This document shows positions 1 to 8,467 of a DNA stretch of 64,000 bases, piece after piece. Source of the stretch: DASUPK01 sp963795665 (lineage in GTDB: Bacteria > Actinomycetota > Thermoleophilia > Solirubrobacterales > 70-9); the NCBI GenBank assembly GCA_963795665.1, contig CAWCIP010000020.1, positions 30,918 through 94,917 on the forward strand. Reading direction: 5' to 3'. The notes beneath the pieces were generated by a model. That model was not told the DNA's origin. It did not search any database and saw only the letters and a program-made list of their open reading frames with translations. Position 1 is the first letter of the stretch. Each line of letters opens with the position of its first letter. The translations under genes and the position numbers were made by a program.

Positions 1-819
1 GTCGCCGGGCCGGGGAGCGTCTGCGGGCGGCGGCTGGTCGAGCACCCGGATGTCGCCAAGGTCGCCTTCACCGGCTCGACCGAGGTCGGTCGCGGGATCG
101 CAGAGGGCGCCGCCGCGACCATCAAGCGGGTCACGCTGGAGCTCGGCGGCAAGAGCGCCAACGTGATCTTCGCCGACGCGGACATCGATGGCGCCGCTGC
201 CGCCGCACCGATCGCGGTCTTCGGCAACGCCGGGCAGGACTGCTGCGCGCGCTCCCGGATCCTGGTCGAGCGCCCGGCGATGGACGAGTTCATGTCCGCC
301 CTGGAGGCTGAGGTGAAGGCGATCAAGGTCGGTGATCCGCTCTCCGAGGCGACCCAGATGGGACCGCTGATCTCGGCCGACCAGCTTCACACGGTCTCCT
401 CTTACGTCAACGGTGACGCGCCGGTCGCCTTCCGCGGCTCCGTCCCCGACGGACCCGGCTACTGGTTCCCGCCGACGGTGTTGGCCCCGGTATCCAACGA
501 CGACCGGCCGGCCCGCGAGGAGATCTTCGGCCCGGTCGCCTGCGTGATCCCGTTCGACGACGAGGCCGAGGCCATCCGGATCGCCAACGACACCATCTAC
601 GGGCTGTCGGGCTCGGTCTGGACCCGCGACGGGGCGAAGGCGCTTCGCGTCGCCCGCTCGATGGAGACCGGCGTGATCTCGATCAACTCGAACACCTCGG
701 TGCGGGTCTCCACGCCGTTCGGCGGCTTCAAGCAGTCCGGCGTCGGCCGCGAGCTGGGCCCTGACGCGCTCGACGCCTACAGCGAGGTCAAGAACGTCTA
801 CTACGCCACGGAGGAGTGA
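1..819 (+). CDS. Aldehyde dehydrogenase, C-terminal part (cut by window start)
   Basis: The frame is open from base 1, so the N-terminal NAD-binding half lies outside the window. It is an NAD(P)-dependent ALDH oxidising an aldehyde to a carboxylate. Visible motifs, counted from the edge, are FTGSTEVGR (about residues 23-31), ELGGKS with the general-base Glu at 47, GQDCCA with the catalytic Cys at about 81, and EIFGPV. The C-terminal PFGGFKQSGVGRE motif of the family is present. The next gene, an SDR, starts on the A of the TGA stop, so the two are translationally coupled and probably handle consecutive alcohol/aldehyde oxidations. The substrate cannot be read from the sequence. Confidence 0.95.
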   Translation, partial: VAGPGSVCGRRLVEHPDVAKVAFTGSTEVGRGIAEGAAATIKRVTLELGGKSANVIFADADIDGAAAAAPIAVFGNAGQDCCARSRILVERPAMDEFMSALEAEVKAIKVGDPLSEATQMGPLISADQLHTVSSYVNGDAPVAFRGSVPDGPGYWFPPTVLAPVSNDDRPAREEIFGPVACVIPFDDEAEAIRIANDTIYGLSGSVWTRDGAKALRVARSMETGVISINSNTSVRVSTPFGGFKQSGVGRELGPDALDAYSEVKNVYYATEE

Positions 820-1562
820 TGTCGCGACTGGAGGGAAAGGTCTGCGTGATCACCGGGGCGGCGAGCGGGATCGGGGCGGAGACGGCTCGCCTCTTCGCCG
901 AGGAGGGCGCCCGAGTCGTCGGGGTCGATTTGGCCGAGGACGCGGAGGGCGAGCTGGCCCTGCAGGCCGACGTCGCCGACGAGGATTCGGTCCGCGAGAT
1001 GTACGCGAAGGCGGCCGAGCAGATGGGCCGGATCGACGTCCTGTTCAACAACGCCGGAATCAGCCCCGACGACGACGTCTCGGTGCTCGACACCTCGCTC
1101 GAGGCATGGCAGCGCGTCCAGGACGTCAACCTGAAGTCGGTCTTCCTCTGCTGCAAGCACGGCATCCCGCACCTGCTCGAGTCGGGCGGCGGCTCGGTGA
1201 TCAACACCGCCTCGTTCGTCGCGGTGATGGGCGCCGCCACCTCGCAGATCTCCTACACGGCGTCGAAGGGCGGCGTGCTTGCGCTCTCCCGCGAGCTTGG
1301 AGTGGAGTTCGGCAAGCGCGGCGTTCGCGTCAATGCCCTCTGCCCCGGGCCGGTCAACACGCCGCTCCTCCAGGAGCTCTTCGCCAACGACCCCGAGAAG
1401 GCCGCCCGCCGGCTCGTGCACCTGCCGATGGGGCGCTTTGCGGAGGCGAGGGAGATCGCGCAGGGCGCCCTCTTCCTGGCAAGCGACGACAGCTCCTATG
1501 TGACGGCCTCGACCTTCCTGGTCGACGGCGGGCTGTCGGGCGCGTACGTCACGCCCGAGTAG
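819..1562 (+). CDS. SDR-family NAD(P)-dependent oxidoreductase
   Basis: Classical short-chain dehydrogenase/reductase of 247 residues, the normal length. It shows the cofactor motif TGAASGIG (residues 12-19), NNAG (about 77-80), a catalytic Ser at about 132 and YTASK with catalytic Tyr about 146 and Lys about 150. The ATG overlaps the preceding ALDH stop (TGATG). An in-frame GTG three bases earlier is possible but adds one residue only. It ends 14 bases into the convergent amidotransferase gene. Pairing with ALDH suggests oxidation of an alcohol or hydroxy compound; the substrate is unknown. Confidence 0.93.
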   Translation: MSRLEGKVCVITGAASGIGAETARLFAEEGARVVGVDLAEDAEGELALQADVADEDSVREMYAKAAEQMGRIDVLFNNAGISPDDDVSVLDTSLEAWQRVQDVNLKSVFLCCKHGIPHLLESGGGSVINTASFVAVMGAATSQISYTASKGGVLALSRELGVEFGKRGVRVNALCPGPVNTPLLQELFANDPEKAARRLVHLPMGRFAEAREIAQGALFLASDDSSYVTASTFLVDGGLSGAYVTPE

Positions 1563-2262
1563 CCACGGTGTCGAGGAACCGGCCGCAGAGCTCCCGTCCC
1601 AACCGGTTCCAGTCCGCGATCTTCTCCCGCGTCTCGGCGCGCAGCGCGTCCGGGTCGACGCCGATCCGCACCGCGTCCTCGTCGGAGCGGTAGTCGTCGA
1701 TCCACCGCTCGGCGTCCTCGGCGGTCACCTCGGCGTGGAACTGGATCCCCCAGGCTCGCTCCCCGACCCGGTAGGCCTGCGCGCAGACCGGGCTGCGGGC
1801 CAGGATCGCCGCGCCGTCGGGCGGCAGCGCCTCGTAGCTGTGCCACTGAAATCCCGTGAAGCGCGGCGCCAGCGGGCCGATCAGGGGATCGTCGGCGCCA
1901 TCGTCGGTGATCTCGACCTCGCACCAGCCGATCTCAGGCTCGCTTGCGCGGCGAGCCGACCCCCCGGCGGCCTCGGCGAGCAGCTGGCTCCCAAGGCAGA
2001 CGGCCAGTAGGGGCATCCCGTCGTCGACCATCGCGTCCAGGAAGTCCTTCTCGAAGCGCAGCCAGGGATGGCGATCCTCCTGGTCGGCGTGCATCGCGCC
2101 GCCGAAGGTGAGGACCGCGTCATAGTCGGCGATCTCGAGCCGGGGCCCTCCTCCCCGCTCGGAGAGCCTCCACTCGTCCAGGTCGACGCCGCGTCCGCGG
2201 ATCTCCTCGGCGAAGACGCCGGGACCCGCGTCGGGCTGATGCACGATGGCCAGCGCCCTCAT
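1549..2262 (-). CDS. Type 1 glutamine amidotransferase (GMP synthase-like)
   Basis: Stand-alone class I glutamine amidotransferase domain of 237 residues. The nucleophile is Cys89 in AVCLGSQLL and the His/Glu of the triad are in QFHAEV (His176, Glu178). Such stand-alone domains release ammonia from glutamine or hydrolyse gamma-glutamyl compounds; no synthetase partner is adjacent, so the acceptor is unknown. The start chosen is the ATG before RALAIVHQP, which fits the beta-strand that begins this fold. Longer upstream starts would run into the divergent ridA gene. It is tail-to-tail with the SDR. Confidence 0.88.
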   Translation of the reverse strand: MRALAIVHQPDAGPGVFAEEIRGRGVDLDEWRLSERGGGPRLEIADYDAVLTFGGAMHADQEDRHPWLRFEKDFLDAMVDDGMPLLAVCLGSQLLAEAAGGSARRASEPEIGWCEVEITDDGADDPLIGPLAPRFTGFQWHSYEALPPDGAAILARSPVCAQAYRVGERAWGIQFHAEVTAEDAERWIDDYRSDEDAVRIGVDPDALRAETREKIADWNRLGRELCGRFLDTVATRA

Positions 2263-2284
2263 GATGGGATACTGGCGAATCCAC

Positions 2285-2668
2285 GTGAGACGAGTGGTTG
2301 AAACCGAGGAGGCGCCCGAACCCATCGGTCCCTACTCGCAAGCCGTGGTGGCAAACGGTGTCCTCTACTGCAGCGGCCAGGTGCCGCTCGACCCCGAGAG
2401 CGGCGAGCTGATCGAGGGCGGCATCGCCGAGCAGGCTGCCCGCTGCCTGGAGAGCCTCGAAGCCGTCTGCCACGAGGCCGGAACGCGCCTTCAGGACGCA
2501 GCGCGGATCGGGATCTATCTGACCGACATGGCGGAGTTCCCCAAGGTGAACGACGTGTACGCGACCTTCTTCGAGAAGCCATTCCCTGTCCGCACAACGG
2601 TCGGAGTCGCCGCCCTTCCTAAGGGCGCGCTGGTGGAGATGGACGCCACCGTTCCGCTGGCCACGTGA
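2285..2668 (+). CDS. ridA: RidA family enamine/imine deaminase
   Basis: RidA/YjgF/UK114 protein, 127 residues from a GTG. It hydrolyses reactive 2-aminoacrylate/2-aminocrotonate enamines to ketoacids. Typical family segments are APEPIGPYSQAV near the N-terminus, the conserved Arg103 (PVRTTV) that binds the carboxylate, and the C-terminal ALVEMDATV with Glu118. The GTG start fits family alignments; longer in-frame starts would add residues not found in RidA. Its stop overlaps the GTG of the threonine deaminase, whose enamine product is the natural RidA substrate. That is functional coupling within one transcript. Confidence 0.93.
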   Translation: MRRVVETEEAPEPIGPYSQAVVANGVLYCSGQVPLDPESGELIEGGIAEQAARCLESLEAVCHEAGTRLQDAARIGIYLTDMAEFPKVNDVYATFFEKPFPVRTTVGVAALPKGALVEMDATVPLAT

Positions 2669-3819
2669 CCGACACCGTCTCGCTCGAGGACATTGAGCGC
2701 GCTCGCGAGGTGGTCGCCGATGTGGTCCGGCGAACCTACGTCTTCGAGTCTCGCTACCTGTCGCGCACAACCGGGGGCACGATCGCTCTCAAGGCCGAGA
2801 ACCTGCAGCGCACCGGCTCTTTCAAGCTGCGCGGCGCGCTCAACATGATCGCCGGGCTCGACGGCGGCACCAAGGGCGTGGTCGCCGCGAGCGCGGGCAA
2901 CCATGGCCAGTCGGTCGCGTACGCGGCGCGGGCCCGTGGTCTGGCGGCGACGATCTTCATGCCCGAGCGTGCACCCCTGGCGAAGATCGCGGCCGCCCGG
3001 GAGTCAGGCGCCGAGATCGTCCTGCAAGGGGAGTCGATCGAGGCCTGCGTCGAGGACGCCCGCGAATACGCCGAGTCCGAGGGCCTCGCATTCATCCACC
3101 CCTACGACGACCCGGCGGTGATCGCCGGACAGGGAACGATCGGGATGGAGCTGGTGGAGGAGGTCGAGGATCTCGCGAAGGTGCTGATCCCCATCGGTGG
3201 CGGCGGCCTGGCGTCCGGGATCGCAACCGCGATCAAGGCCGCACAGCCGACGGTCGAGATCGCCGGGATCCGCTCGCAGTGCGCGCTCGCCGACGGGATC
3301 GCCGTGAAGCAGCCCGGCGAGATCACCGCGCCACTCCTCGAGGACCTGGTCGATGAGGAGGTGATCGTGGACGAGAACGCGATCGCCGAGGCGATCATGC
3401 TGCTGCTCGAGCGGACCAAGCTCGTCGTCGAGGGGGCGGGCGCCGTGGGCGTCGCGGCGCTCATCGGAGAGCAGGTCCAGCCCGCCGCGACGGGCACGAC
3501 GGTCGTGATCCTCTCGGGCGGCAACATCGATACCGGCGTCCTCGCCGACCTCGCGCGACACCACGAGACGGGGCGCGGGAGGCGGCTGCGGATCTTCACC
3601 AAGATCCCCGACGAGCCCGGTTCGCTCGCCGCCCTGCTGACCGCAATCGGTGAGGGCGGCGCCAACCTGATCGACGTGGATCACGTGCGCGAGGGAGTGG
3701 GCCTCTCGGTCAGCGAGACCGGCGTGGAGCTGGTGATGGAGACCCGCGGGCCCGAGCACGCCGAGCGCCTGCTCGAGCAGATCAGGAGCCTCGGCTATAG
3801 ACCCGACGTGCTGAGCTGA
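2665..3819 (+). CDS. ilvA: Threonine ammonia-lyase with C-terminal ACT domain
   Basis: Fold-type II PLP enzyme of 384 residues converting threonine to 2-oxobutyrate and ammonia. The PLP lysine is Lys54 in TGSFKLRGA, and the glycine-rich phosphate loop GGGGLASG is present. Residues about 310-384 (IFTKIPDEPGS onward) form one ACT domain, as in short tdcB/ilvA-type enzymes rather than the long two-ACT biosynthetic form. The GTG start overlaps the ridA TGA (GTGA). Whether it feeds isoleucine synthesis or threonine degradation is not decided here. Its end overlaps the convergent monooxygenase gene by 25 bases. Confidence 0.93.
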   Translation: MTDTVSLEDIERAREVVADVVRRTYVFESRYLSRTTGGTIALKAENLQRTGSFKLRGALNMIAGLDGGTKGVVAASAGNHGQSVAYAARARGLAATIFMPERAPLAKIAAARESGAEIVLQGESIEACVEDAREYAESEGLAFIHPYDDPAVIAGQGTIGMELVEEVEDLAKVLIPIGGGGLASGIATAIKAAQPTVEIAGIRSQCALADGIAVKQPGEITAPLLEDLVDEEVIVDENAIAEAIMLLLERTKLVVEGAGAVGVAALIGEQVQPAATGTTVVILSGGNIDTGVLADLARHHETGRGRRLRIFTKIPDEPGSLAALLTAIGEGGANLIDVDHVREGVGLSVSETGVELVMETRGPEHAERLLEQIRSLGYRPDVLS

Positions 3820-6245
3820 TCCTCGTAGTCGCCCGGATCGAGGCGCCTCGTCCGTCGCCTGTATTCGAGCGTGAACCCGGGCCAGTTGTTGGTGTTCCGG
3901 CCGTGCTCGTCGACGTACCAGTTGCTGCATCCCGTCTGCCAGACCGAGGTGGAGAGACGGCTCTGCATCTCGCTGTCGAAGGCGCGCTGGACCTCGGGCC
4001 GTACCGATAGCCACCCGCCCGTGCGCCGCAATCTCTCGACCGCATCGGCGATGTAGGCCATCTGGCTCTCGAGCTGGAAGATGATCGAGCCCGAGCCGAG
4101 ATTGGTGTTGGGCCCGTACATGACGAACAGGTTGGGGAAGCCGGCGACCGTCATCCCAAGGTAGGCATTCGCTCCTTCGCGCCAGGCCTCGTTCAGGTCG
4201 AGCCCGTCCCGGCCACGGATCTCCATCGGGGCGAGGAACCGCGTGCTCTCGAAGCCCGTTGAGAGGACGATCACGTCCGCCGGGCGCTCGGTCCCGTCCT
4301 CCGCCACCACCCCGCTCTTCGTCAGCTCGCGGACGCCCTGGCTGACCAGCTCGACGTTGGGCCGCTCCATGGTTGAGTAGTAGTCGGGCGAGATCAGGAC
4401 CCGCTTGCAGCCGAGCACGTCATCGGGCGTCAGCGCCCGCTTGAGTTCCGGGTCCGACACCTGGTCGTCCAGGTTCCGCTCGAACATCCGGACGCCGAGC
4501 CTGCCCACCGCCTTACTCATCAAACGGGTCGCGCCGACGCCCGCCCGCGCATTGAAGGCGGCGATGAAGATCTCGAAGAAGAGCCACTGGGTGAAGCGGG
4601 CCATCAGCCTCGCCGGGGGGAACCAGCGGAAGAGTCGCCTCTCCCACGGCATGTACGGGCGGTCCTTCTTGGGGATCACATAGGGCGCGGAGCGCTGGTA
4701 GACGTCGACCTGGCCCACCCGCTCGGCGATCGCCGGGACGACCTGGATCGTGCTGGCCCCGGTGCCGATCACCGCCACCCGCTTGCCCTGCAGCTCGACG
4801 CCGTGGTCCCAGCGAGCGGTGTGGAAGATCGGGCCCGCAAAGCGCTCCGCGCCCTCGATCCGAGTGGTCGCCGGGCGGCTGAGCTGGCCGCAGGCCGAGA
4901 CGAGCACGTCCGCCTCGACCGTGCCGTCATCCGTCTCGAGCCGCCAGCGACCCGAGTCCTCGTCGAACTCGGCACGCCTGACCTCCGTTCCCAGCCGCAG
5001 GCTGGGCCGCAGGCCGTACCGCTCGATGCAGCGTTCGAGATAGTCGAGGATCTCGGGCTGCGGCGAGTAGCGGCGGCTCCAGTCCGGGTTGGGCTCGAAC
5101 GAGAACGAATAGAGATGCGAGGGGACATCGCAGGCCGCGCCCGGGTAGGTGTTGTCCCGCCAGACGCCACCGATCCCGTCGGCCTTCTCGAGAATGGTCA
5201 GCGAGTCGACGCCCGCCTTCTTCAGGGTGATCGCGAGGCCGATGCCGCCGAAGCCCGCCCCGATGATCGCGACGGTCGGGGTCCGCCGTCCGTTTCCGGA
5301 GCCGTTCGTCGACGCGCCCTCGCGGCGCGTCGAGAGCGGGCGGCCGGCCCAGATGTCGTCGAAGGCTCCAGACAGGTCGGCCATCGCGTCGTCCGCCTCC
5401 CTGAGCAGCCCGGCGGTGATCTGAAAGTCGTGCCACATGCCCTCTAAGCGCGTGTAGCCGACATCGACGCCGGCCGCCCGTGCGCGTTCGGCGAACAGAT
5501 CGGAGTCGCTCAGCAGGATGTCGTGGGTGCCGACCTGGATGTAGGTCGGCGGCAGGCCGTCGAGGTCGGCGCCGACCGGGGAGAGCTCGGGGTCGAGCGG
5601 ATCGGCGTCGCCGCGGTAGAGCTCGCCGCCGCGCACGGTCCAGTCACGGAACAGCCCCACGTCTCGCCGGGCGTTCACGCCCATCGAGGCGCCCGAGCAG
5701 GTCAGGTCGAGCCAGGCGTTGAGGAGCACGAGCGCGCCCGGGAGCGGATCGCCCTCGGTGCGCAGCCTGAGGGCAAGCGCGACGGCCAGCCCGCCGCCCG
5801 CGGAGTCCCCGGCGATCACGATCGACTTGGGGTCGATCCCGGAGGCCAGCAGCTCCCGATATGCGGCGAGGGCGTCCTCCAGAGCCGCCGGATGCTTGTG
5901 CTCAGGACCGAGGCGGTACTCGGGCAGATGCACCGGCGCGCCGGCCGCCAGCGAGATCTGCGCGGCCAGGCCGCGGTGCGTCCGGCGGGACCCTAGAACG
6001 TAGGCGCCGCCATGGAGATACAGGACGGCCCGGGAGCGAACCGCATCCCCGGACTCGATCCGGTTGCTGGGGACCCCGCCGAGCGACCGCTGCTCGATCG
6101 AGATCCCCGGCGGGACCCGGCTGATCCTCGCCGCCGCCTCGGTCCAGGCGCGCTGGACGCGGATCGGGATCCAGGTGCGCTGGACCGAGCGCTGCAGCGC
6201 GCGCGTCAGCAGTTTGACCACGGGCCGAGGCAGGTACCGGCTCAC
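3795..6245 (-). CDS. Esterase (HSL-type alpha/beta hydrolase) fused to Baeyer-Villiger flavin monooxygenase
   Basis: One 816-residue chain holds two enzymes. Residues 1-290 are a hormone-sensitive-lipase-type hydrolase with the oxyanion HGGA (78-81), nucleophile Ser148 in GDSAGG, Asp about 242 and His about 262. After a Gly/Ser/Asn linker, residues about 315-816 are a class B flavoprotein monooxygenase with FAD motif GAGFGG (319-324), the Baeyer-Villiger fingerprint FAGPIFHTARW (about 459-469) and a second Rossmann motif GTGAS. Inference: the monooxygenase converts a ketone to an ester which the same polypeptide hydrolyses. The GTG start lies 24 bases from the divergent enoyl-CoA hydratase start; a GTG at 6281 is an alternative. 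Confidence 0.88.
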   Translation of the reverse strand: MSRYLPRPVVKLLTRALQRSVQRTWIPIRVQRAWTEAAARISRVPPGISIEQRSLGGVPSNRIESGDAVRSRAVLYLHGGAYVLGSRRTHRGLAAQISLAAGAPVHLPEYRLGPEHKHPAALEDALAAYRELLASGIDPKSIVIAGDSAGGGLAVALALRLRTEGDPLPGALVLLNAWLDLTCSGASMGVNARRDVGLFRDWTVRGGELYRGDADPLDPELSPVGADLDGLPPTYIQVGTHDILLSDSDLFAERARAAGVDVGYTRLEGMWHDFQITAGLLREADDAMADLSGAFDDIWAGRPLSTRREGASTNGSGNGRRTPTVAIIGAGFGGIGLAITLKKAGVDSLTILEKADGIGGVWRDNTYPGAACDVPSHLYSFSFEPNPDWSRRYSPQPEILDYLERCIERYGLRPSLRLGTEVRRAEFDEDSGRWRLETDDGTVEADVLVSACGQLSRPATTRIEGAERFAGPIFHTARWDHGVELQGKRVAVIGTGASTIQVVPAIAERVGQVDVYQRSAPYVIPKKDRPYMPWERRLFRWFPPARLMARFTQWLFFEIFIAAFNARAGVGATRLMSKAVGRLGVRMFERNLDDQVSDPELKRALTPDDVLGCKRVLISPDYYSTMERPNVELVSQGVRELTKSGVVAEDGTERPADVIVLSTGFESTRFLAPMEIRGRDGLDLNEAWREGANAYLGMTVAGFPNLFVMYGPNTNLGSGSIIFQLESQMAYIADAVERLRRTGGWLSVRPEVQRAFDSEMQSRLSTSVWQTGCSNWYVDEHGRNTNNWPGFTLEYRRRTRRLDPGDYEDQLSTSGL

Positions 6246-6257
6246 GAGACGGGAGAA

Positions 6258-6263
6258 TAGGCT
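6258..6263 (+). promoter_or_regulatory. -10 box TAGGCT of a probably leaderless transcript
   Basis: TAGGCT matches the actinobacterial TANNNT -10 element and ends six bases before the GTG of the enoyl-CoA hydratase gene. Transcription would then start at or within a base or two of the start codon. No Shine-Dalgarno sequence fits in the gap. The same geometry recurs at several genes in this window. Confidence 0.6.
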
Positions 6264-6269
6264 CCCCGT

Positions 6270-7064
6270 GTGGCATCCCACGAGACGGTCGACCTGACCA
6301 AGGACGGGCCCGCGGCCCGAATCCTGCTCAATCGCCCCGACGCCCTGAACGCCTGGAACGAGCAGTTCGGCCGGGACCTGCTCGACGCGGTGAGCACCGT
6401 GGCCGCGGACGAGTCGACCCGCGCGGTGCTGATCACCGGCGCGGGGCGTGGCTTCTCCTCCGGGGCGGACCTGAAGGAGCAGCGCGGTGGAGATGAGGGC
6501 GGCCTGCCCGACCTGAGCGCCCGCCTCAAGGAGATCTACCACCCGGTCATCACGGCGCTGCGCGAGATGCCGAAGCCGGTCGTCGCCGCCGTCAACGGCC
6601 CGGCGGTCGGGATCGGCTGCTCGCTCGCCCTCGCCGCCGACCTGATCGTCGCGGCCGACTCCGCCTACTTCCTGCTCGCCTTCGTCAACATCGGCCTGGT
6701 GCCGGATGGCGGGTCGACCGCGTTCCTCCCCGCCCGCGTCGGCTACGCGCGCGCCGCGGAGATGGCGATGCTCGGCGAGCGCGTCCCGGCCGACCAGGCG
6801 CTCGACTGGGGACTGATCAACCAGGTCGTCGCCGACGACGAGCTCGAGCCGGTCTCCACCGCGCTGCTGGAGCGCCTCGCCAACGGCCCGACGCGGTCAT
6901 ACGCCGGCGCCAAGCACCTGCTCAACCGCCGCATGTACGCGGACCTCGCCGGCCAGCTCGATGCCGAGGCCGAGGCCCAGCGCGACCAGGGGCACAGCAA
7001 GGACTTCGTCGAGGGCGTGATCGCCTTCGTCGAGAAGCGCCCGCCCAACTTCACCGGCGGCTAG
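6270..7064 (+). CDS. Enoyl-CoA hydratase/isomerase family protein
   Basis: Crotonase-fold protein of 264 residues acting on acyl-CoA thioesters. The first oxyanion segment is SSGADLKE (about 63-70) and the second is VGIGCSLALAADL. The Glu of the hydratase GCELA motif is Ser here. The segment IGLVPDGGST carries Asp146 where PaaG and delta3-delta2 enoyl-CoA isomerases have their catalytic Asp, so an isomerase (PaaG-like) is more likely than a plain hydratase. It has a GTG start without ribosome-binding site just after a -10 box, and is head-to-head with the esterase-monooxygenase fusion. Confidence 0.9.
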   Translation: MASHETVDLTKDGPAARILLNRPDALNAWNEQFGRDLLDAVSTVAADESTRAVLITGAGRGFSSGADLKEQRGGDEGGLPDLSARLKEIYHPVITALREMPKPVVAAVNGPAVGIGCSLALAADLIVAADSAYFLLAFVNIGLVPDGGSTAFLPARVGYARAAEMAMLGERVPADQALDWGLINQVVADDELEPVSTALLERLANGPTRSYAGAKHLLNRRMYADLAGQLDAEAEAQRDQGHSKDFVEGVIAFVEKRPPNFTGG

Positions 7065-7071
7065 CGCGACC

Positions 7072-7077
7072 TAAGCT
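7072..7077 (+). promoter_or_regulatory. -10 box TAAGCT of a probably leaderless transcript
   Basis: TAAGCT is followed by seven bases and then the GTG of the MBL-rhodanese gene, eight bases after the preceding stop codon. It gives this gene its own promoter despite the 20-base intergenic gap. Confidence 0.55.
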
Positions 7078-7084
7078 GGCGGAG

Positions 7085-8461
7085 GTGCTCTTTCGTCAGA
7101 TCCTGCATGAGGACCTGAGCTGTGCCTCGTACCTGGTCGGTGACACCGACTCCGGGGTCGCCGCGGTCATCGACCCACAGTGGTCGATCGAGCCCTACCT
7201 GCGGCTGAGCCGCCTGCACGGCGTCCGGATCGAGCATGTCCTGGAGACGCACAATCACGCCGACCATGTCTCCGGCCACGGCAGGCTGGCGCGGGCCACG
7301 GGGGCGACGATCCACATCCACGAGCTCGCCGACGCCGAGTACCCGCACGAGTCGTTTGTGGCCGGCTGGCGTCTCGACCTCGGCCGCGTCGAGATCGAGG
7401 CGCTCCACACGCCGGGGCACCGGCCCGAGCACACCTCCTTCCTGCTCCGCGACGCCGACCGCGGCGGCGACCCGTGGGCGGTGCTGACCGGCGATTCGCT
7501 CTTCGTCGGCGACGTCGCGCGCCCCGACCTGGCCATCGAGCCCCGCGAGGGCGCGGCCGAGATCTTCCAGTCGCTGCACGAGCGCCTGATGTCCCTCCCC
7601 GACGACGTGGAGGTCTGGCCCGGGCACCTGGGCGGCTCGGCCTGCGGCAGCTCCGGGATCGACCACAAGTCGACCTCGACCATCGGCTTCGAGCGCCAGC
7701 ACAACCGGGCGCTGGGCTTCGAGACCGAGGGCGACTTCGTCGAGGACGCCGTGGCGACCCTTGGCGCCCGTCCCCCCAACGTCGAGCACATCGTCGCCAT
7801 CAACCGGGGGCCCCTGGTCGAAGAGATGGGTACGCCGATCCCGCTGGCGCCGCGCGCGGTCGAGGTCGGCATCGCCGAGGGCGCGCTGCTGGTCGACGCC
7901 CGCACCAACGAGCAGTTCGACGAGGCCCATGTCCCCGGAGCCATCAGCGCCTCCGCGTACGAGACCGGGTTCGCCACCAAGGTCGCCAAGGTTGTCCGCC
8001 CCGACGTCGAGCTGATCGTGGTCGCGGCCTCCGACGGCTACGAGCTCGAGGCCGCCGAGCTGCTCGCCTCGGTCGGCCTCCGCGTCCGCGGGTACCTGGA
8101 GGGCGGGATGACCGCCTGGCGCTCCGAGGGCCGGCCGGTGCGGAGGATCGAGCTGATCGATCCCGATCAGCTCGCCGAGCGGCTGGAGGGCGACGACCTC
8201 GTGGTCCTCGACGTCCGCGACGACGACGAGTTCGCAGACTTCCACATCCCCGGATCGATTCACCTCCCCTACGGCGAGTTGCCCGATCGTCAGGGAGAGC
8301 TGCCGCGCGACCGGGAGATAGCCGCGATCTGCAGCGGCGGCAAGCGCAGCGGCCTGGCGGCTTCGATCCTCCAGCGTGAGGGGTTCGAACGCGTCCTGCA
8401 CGTCGCGGACGGTGGCGTCGGCACCTGGCGCCGCAGCGGGCGCAACGTGGAGAGCGGTTAG
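7085..8461 (+). CDS. MBL-fold hydrolase with two rhodanese domains (persulfide dioxygenase-like)
   Basis: 458 residues. The N-terminal 240 form an ETHE1/GloB-type metallo-beta-lactamase domain with THNHADH (55-61) and later GHRPEH and GDSLF metal ligands. Two rhodanese-like domains follow, at about 255-345 and 350-455. The second has the sulfur-accepting Cys416 in CSGGKRSG. The first has no cysteine in its loop (VVAASDGYE) and is probably structural. Related MBL-rhodanese fusions such as CstB oxidise glutathione or other persulfides; the low-molecular thiol used here is unknown. A leaderless GTG start fits the -10 box just upstream. Confidence 0.88.
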   Translation: MLFRQILHEDLSCASYLVGDTDSGVAAVIDPQWSIEPYLRLSRLHGVRIEHVLETHNHADHVSGHGRLARATGATIHIHELADAEYPHESFVAGWRLDLGRVEIEALHTPGHRPEHTSFLLRDADRGGDPWAVLTGDSLFVGDVARPDLAIEPREGAAEIFQSLHERLMSLPDDVEVWPGHLGGSACGSSGIDHKSTSTIGFERQHNRALGFETEGDFVEDAVATLGARPPNVEHIVAINRGPLVEEMGTPIPLAPRAVEVGIAEGALLVDARTNEQFDEAHVPGAISASAYETGFATKVAKVVRPDVELIVVAASDGYELEAAELLASVGLRVRGYLEGGMTAWRSEGRPVRRIELIDPDQLAERLEGDDLVVLDVRDDDEFADFHIPGSIHLPYGELPDRQGELPRDREIAAICSGGKRSGLAASILQREGFERVLHVADGGVGTWRRSGRNVESG

Positions 8462-8467
8462 GGCTCT

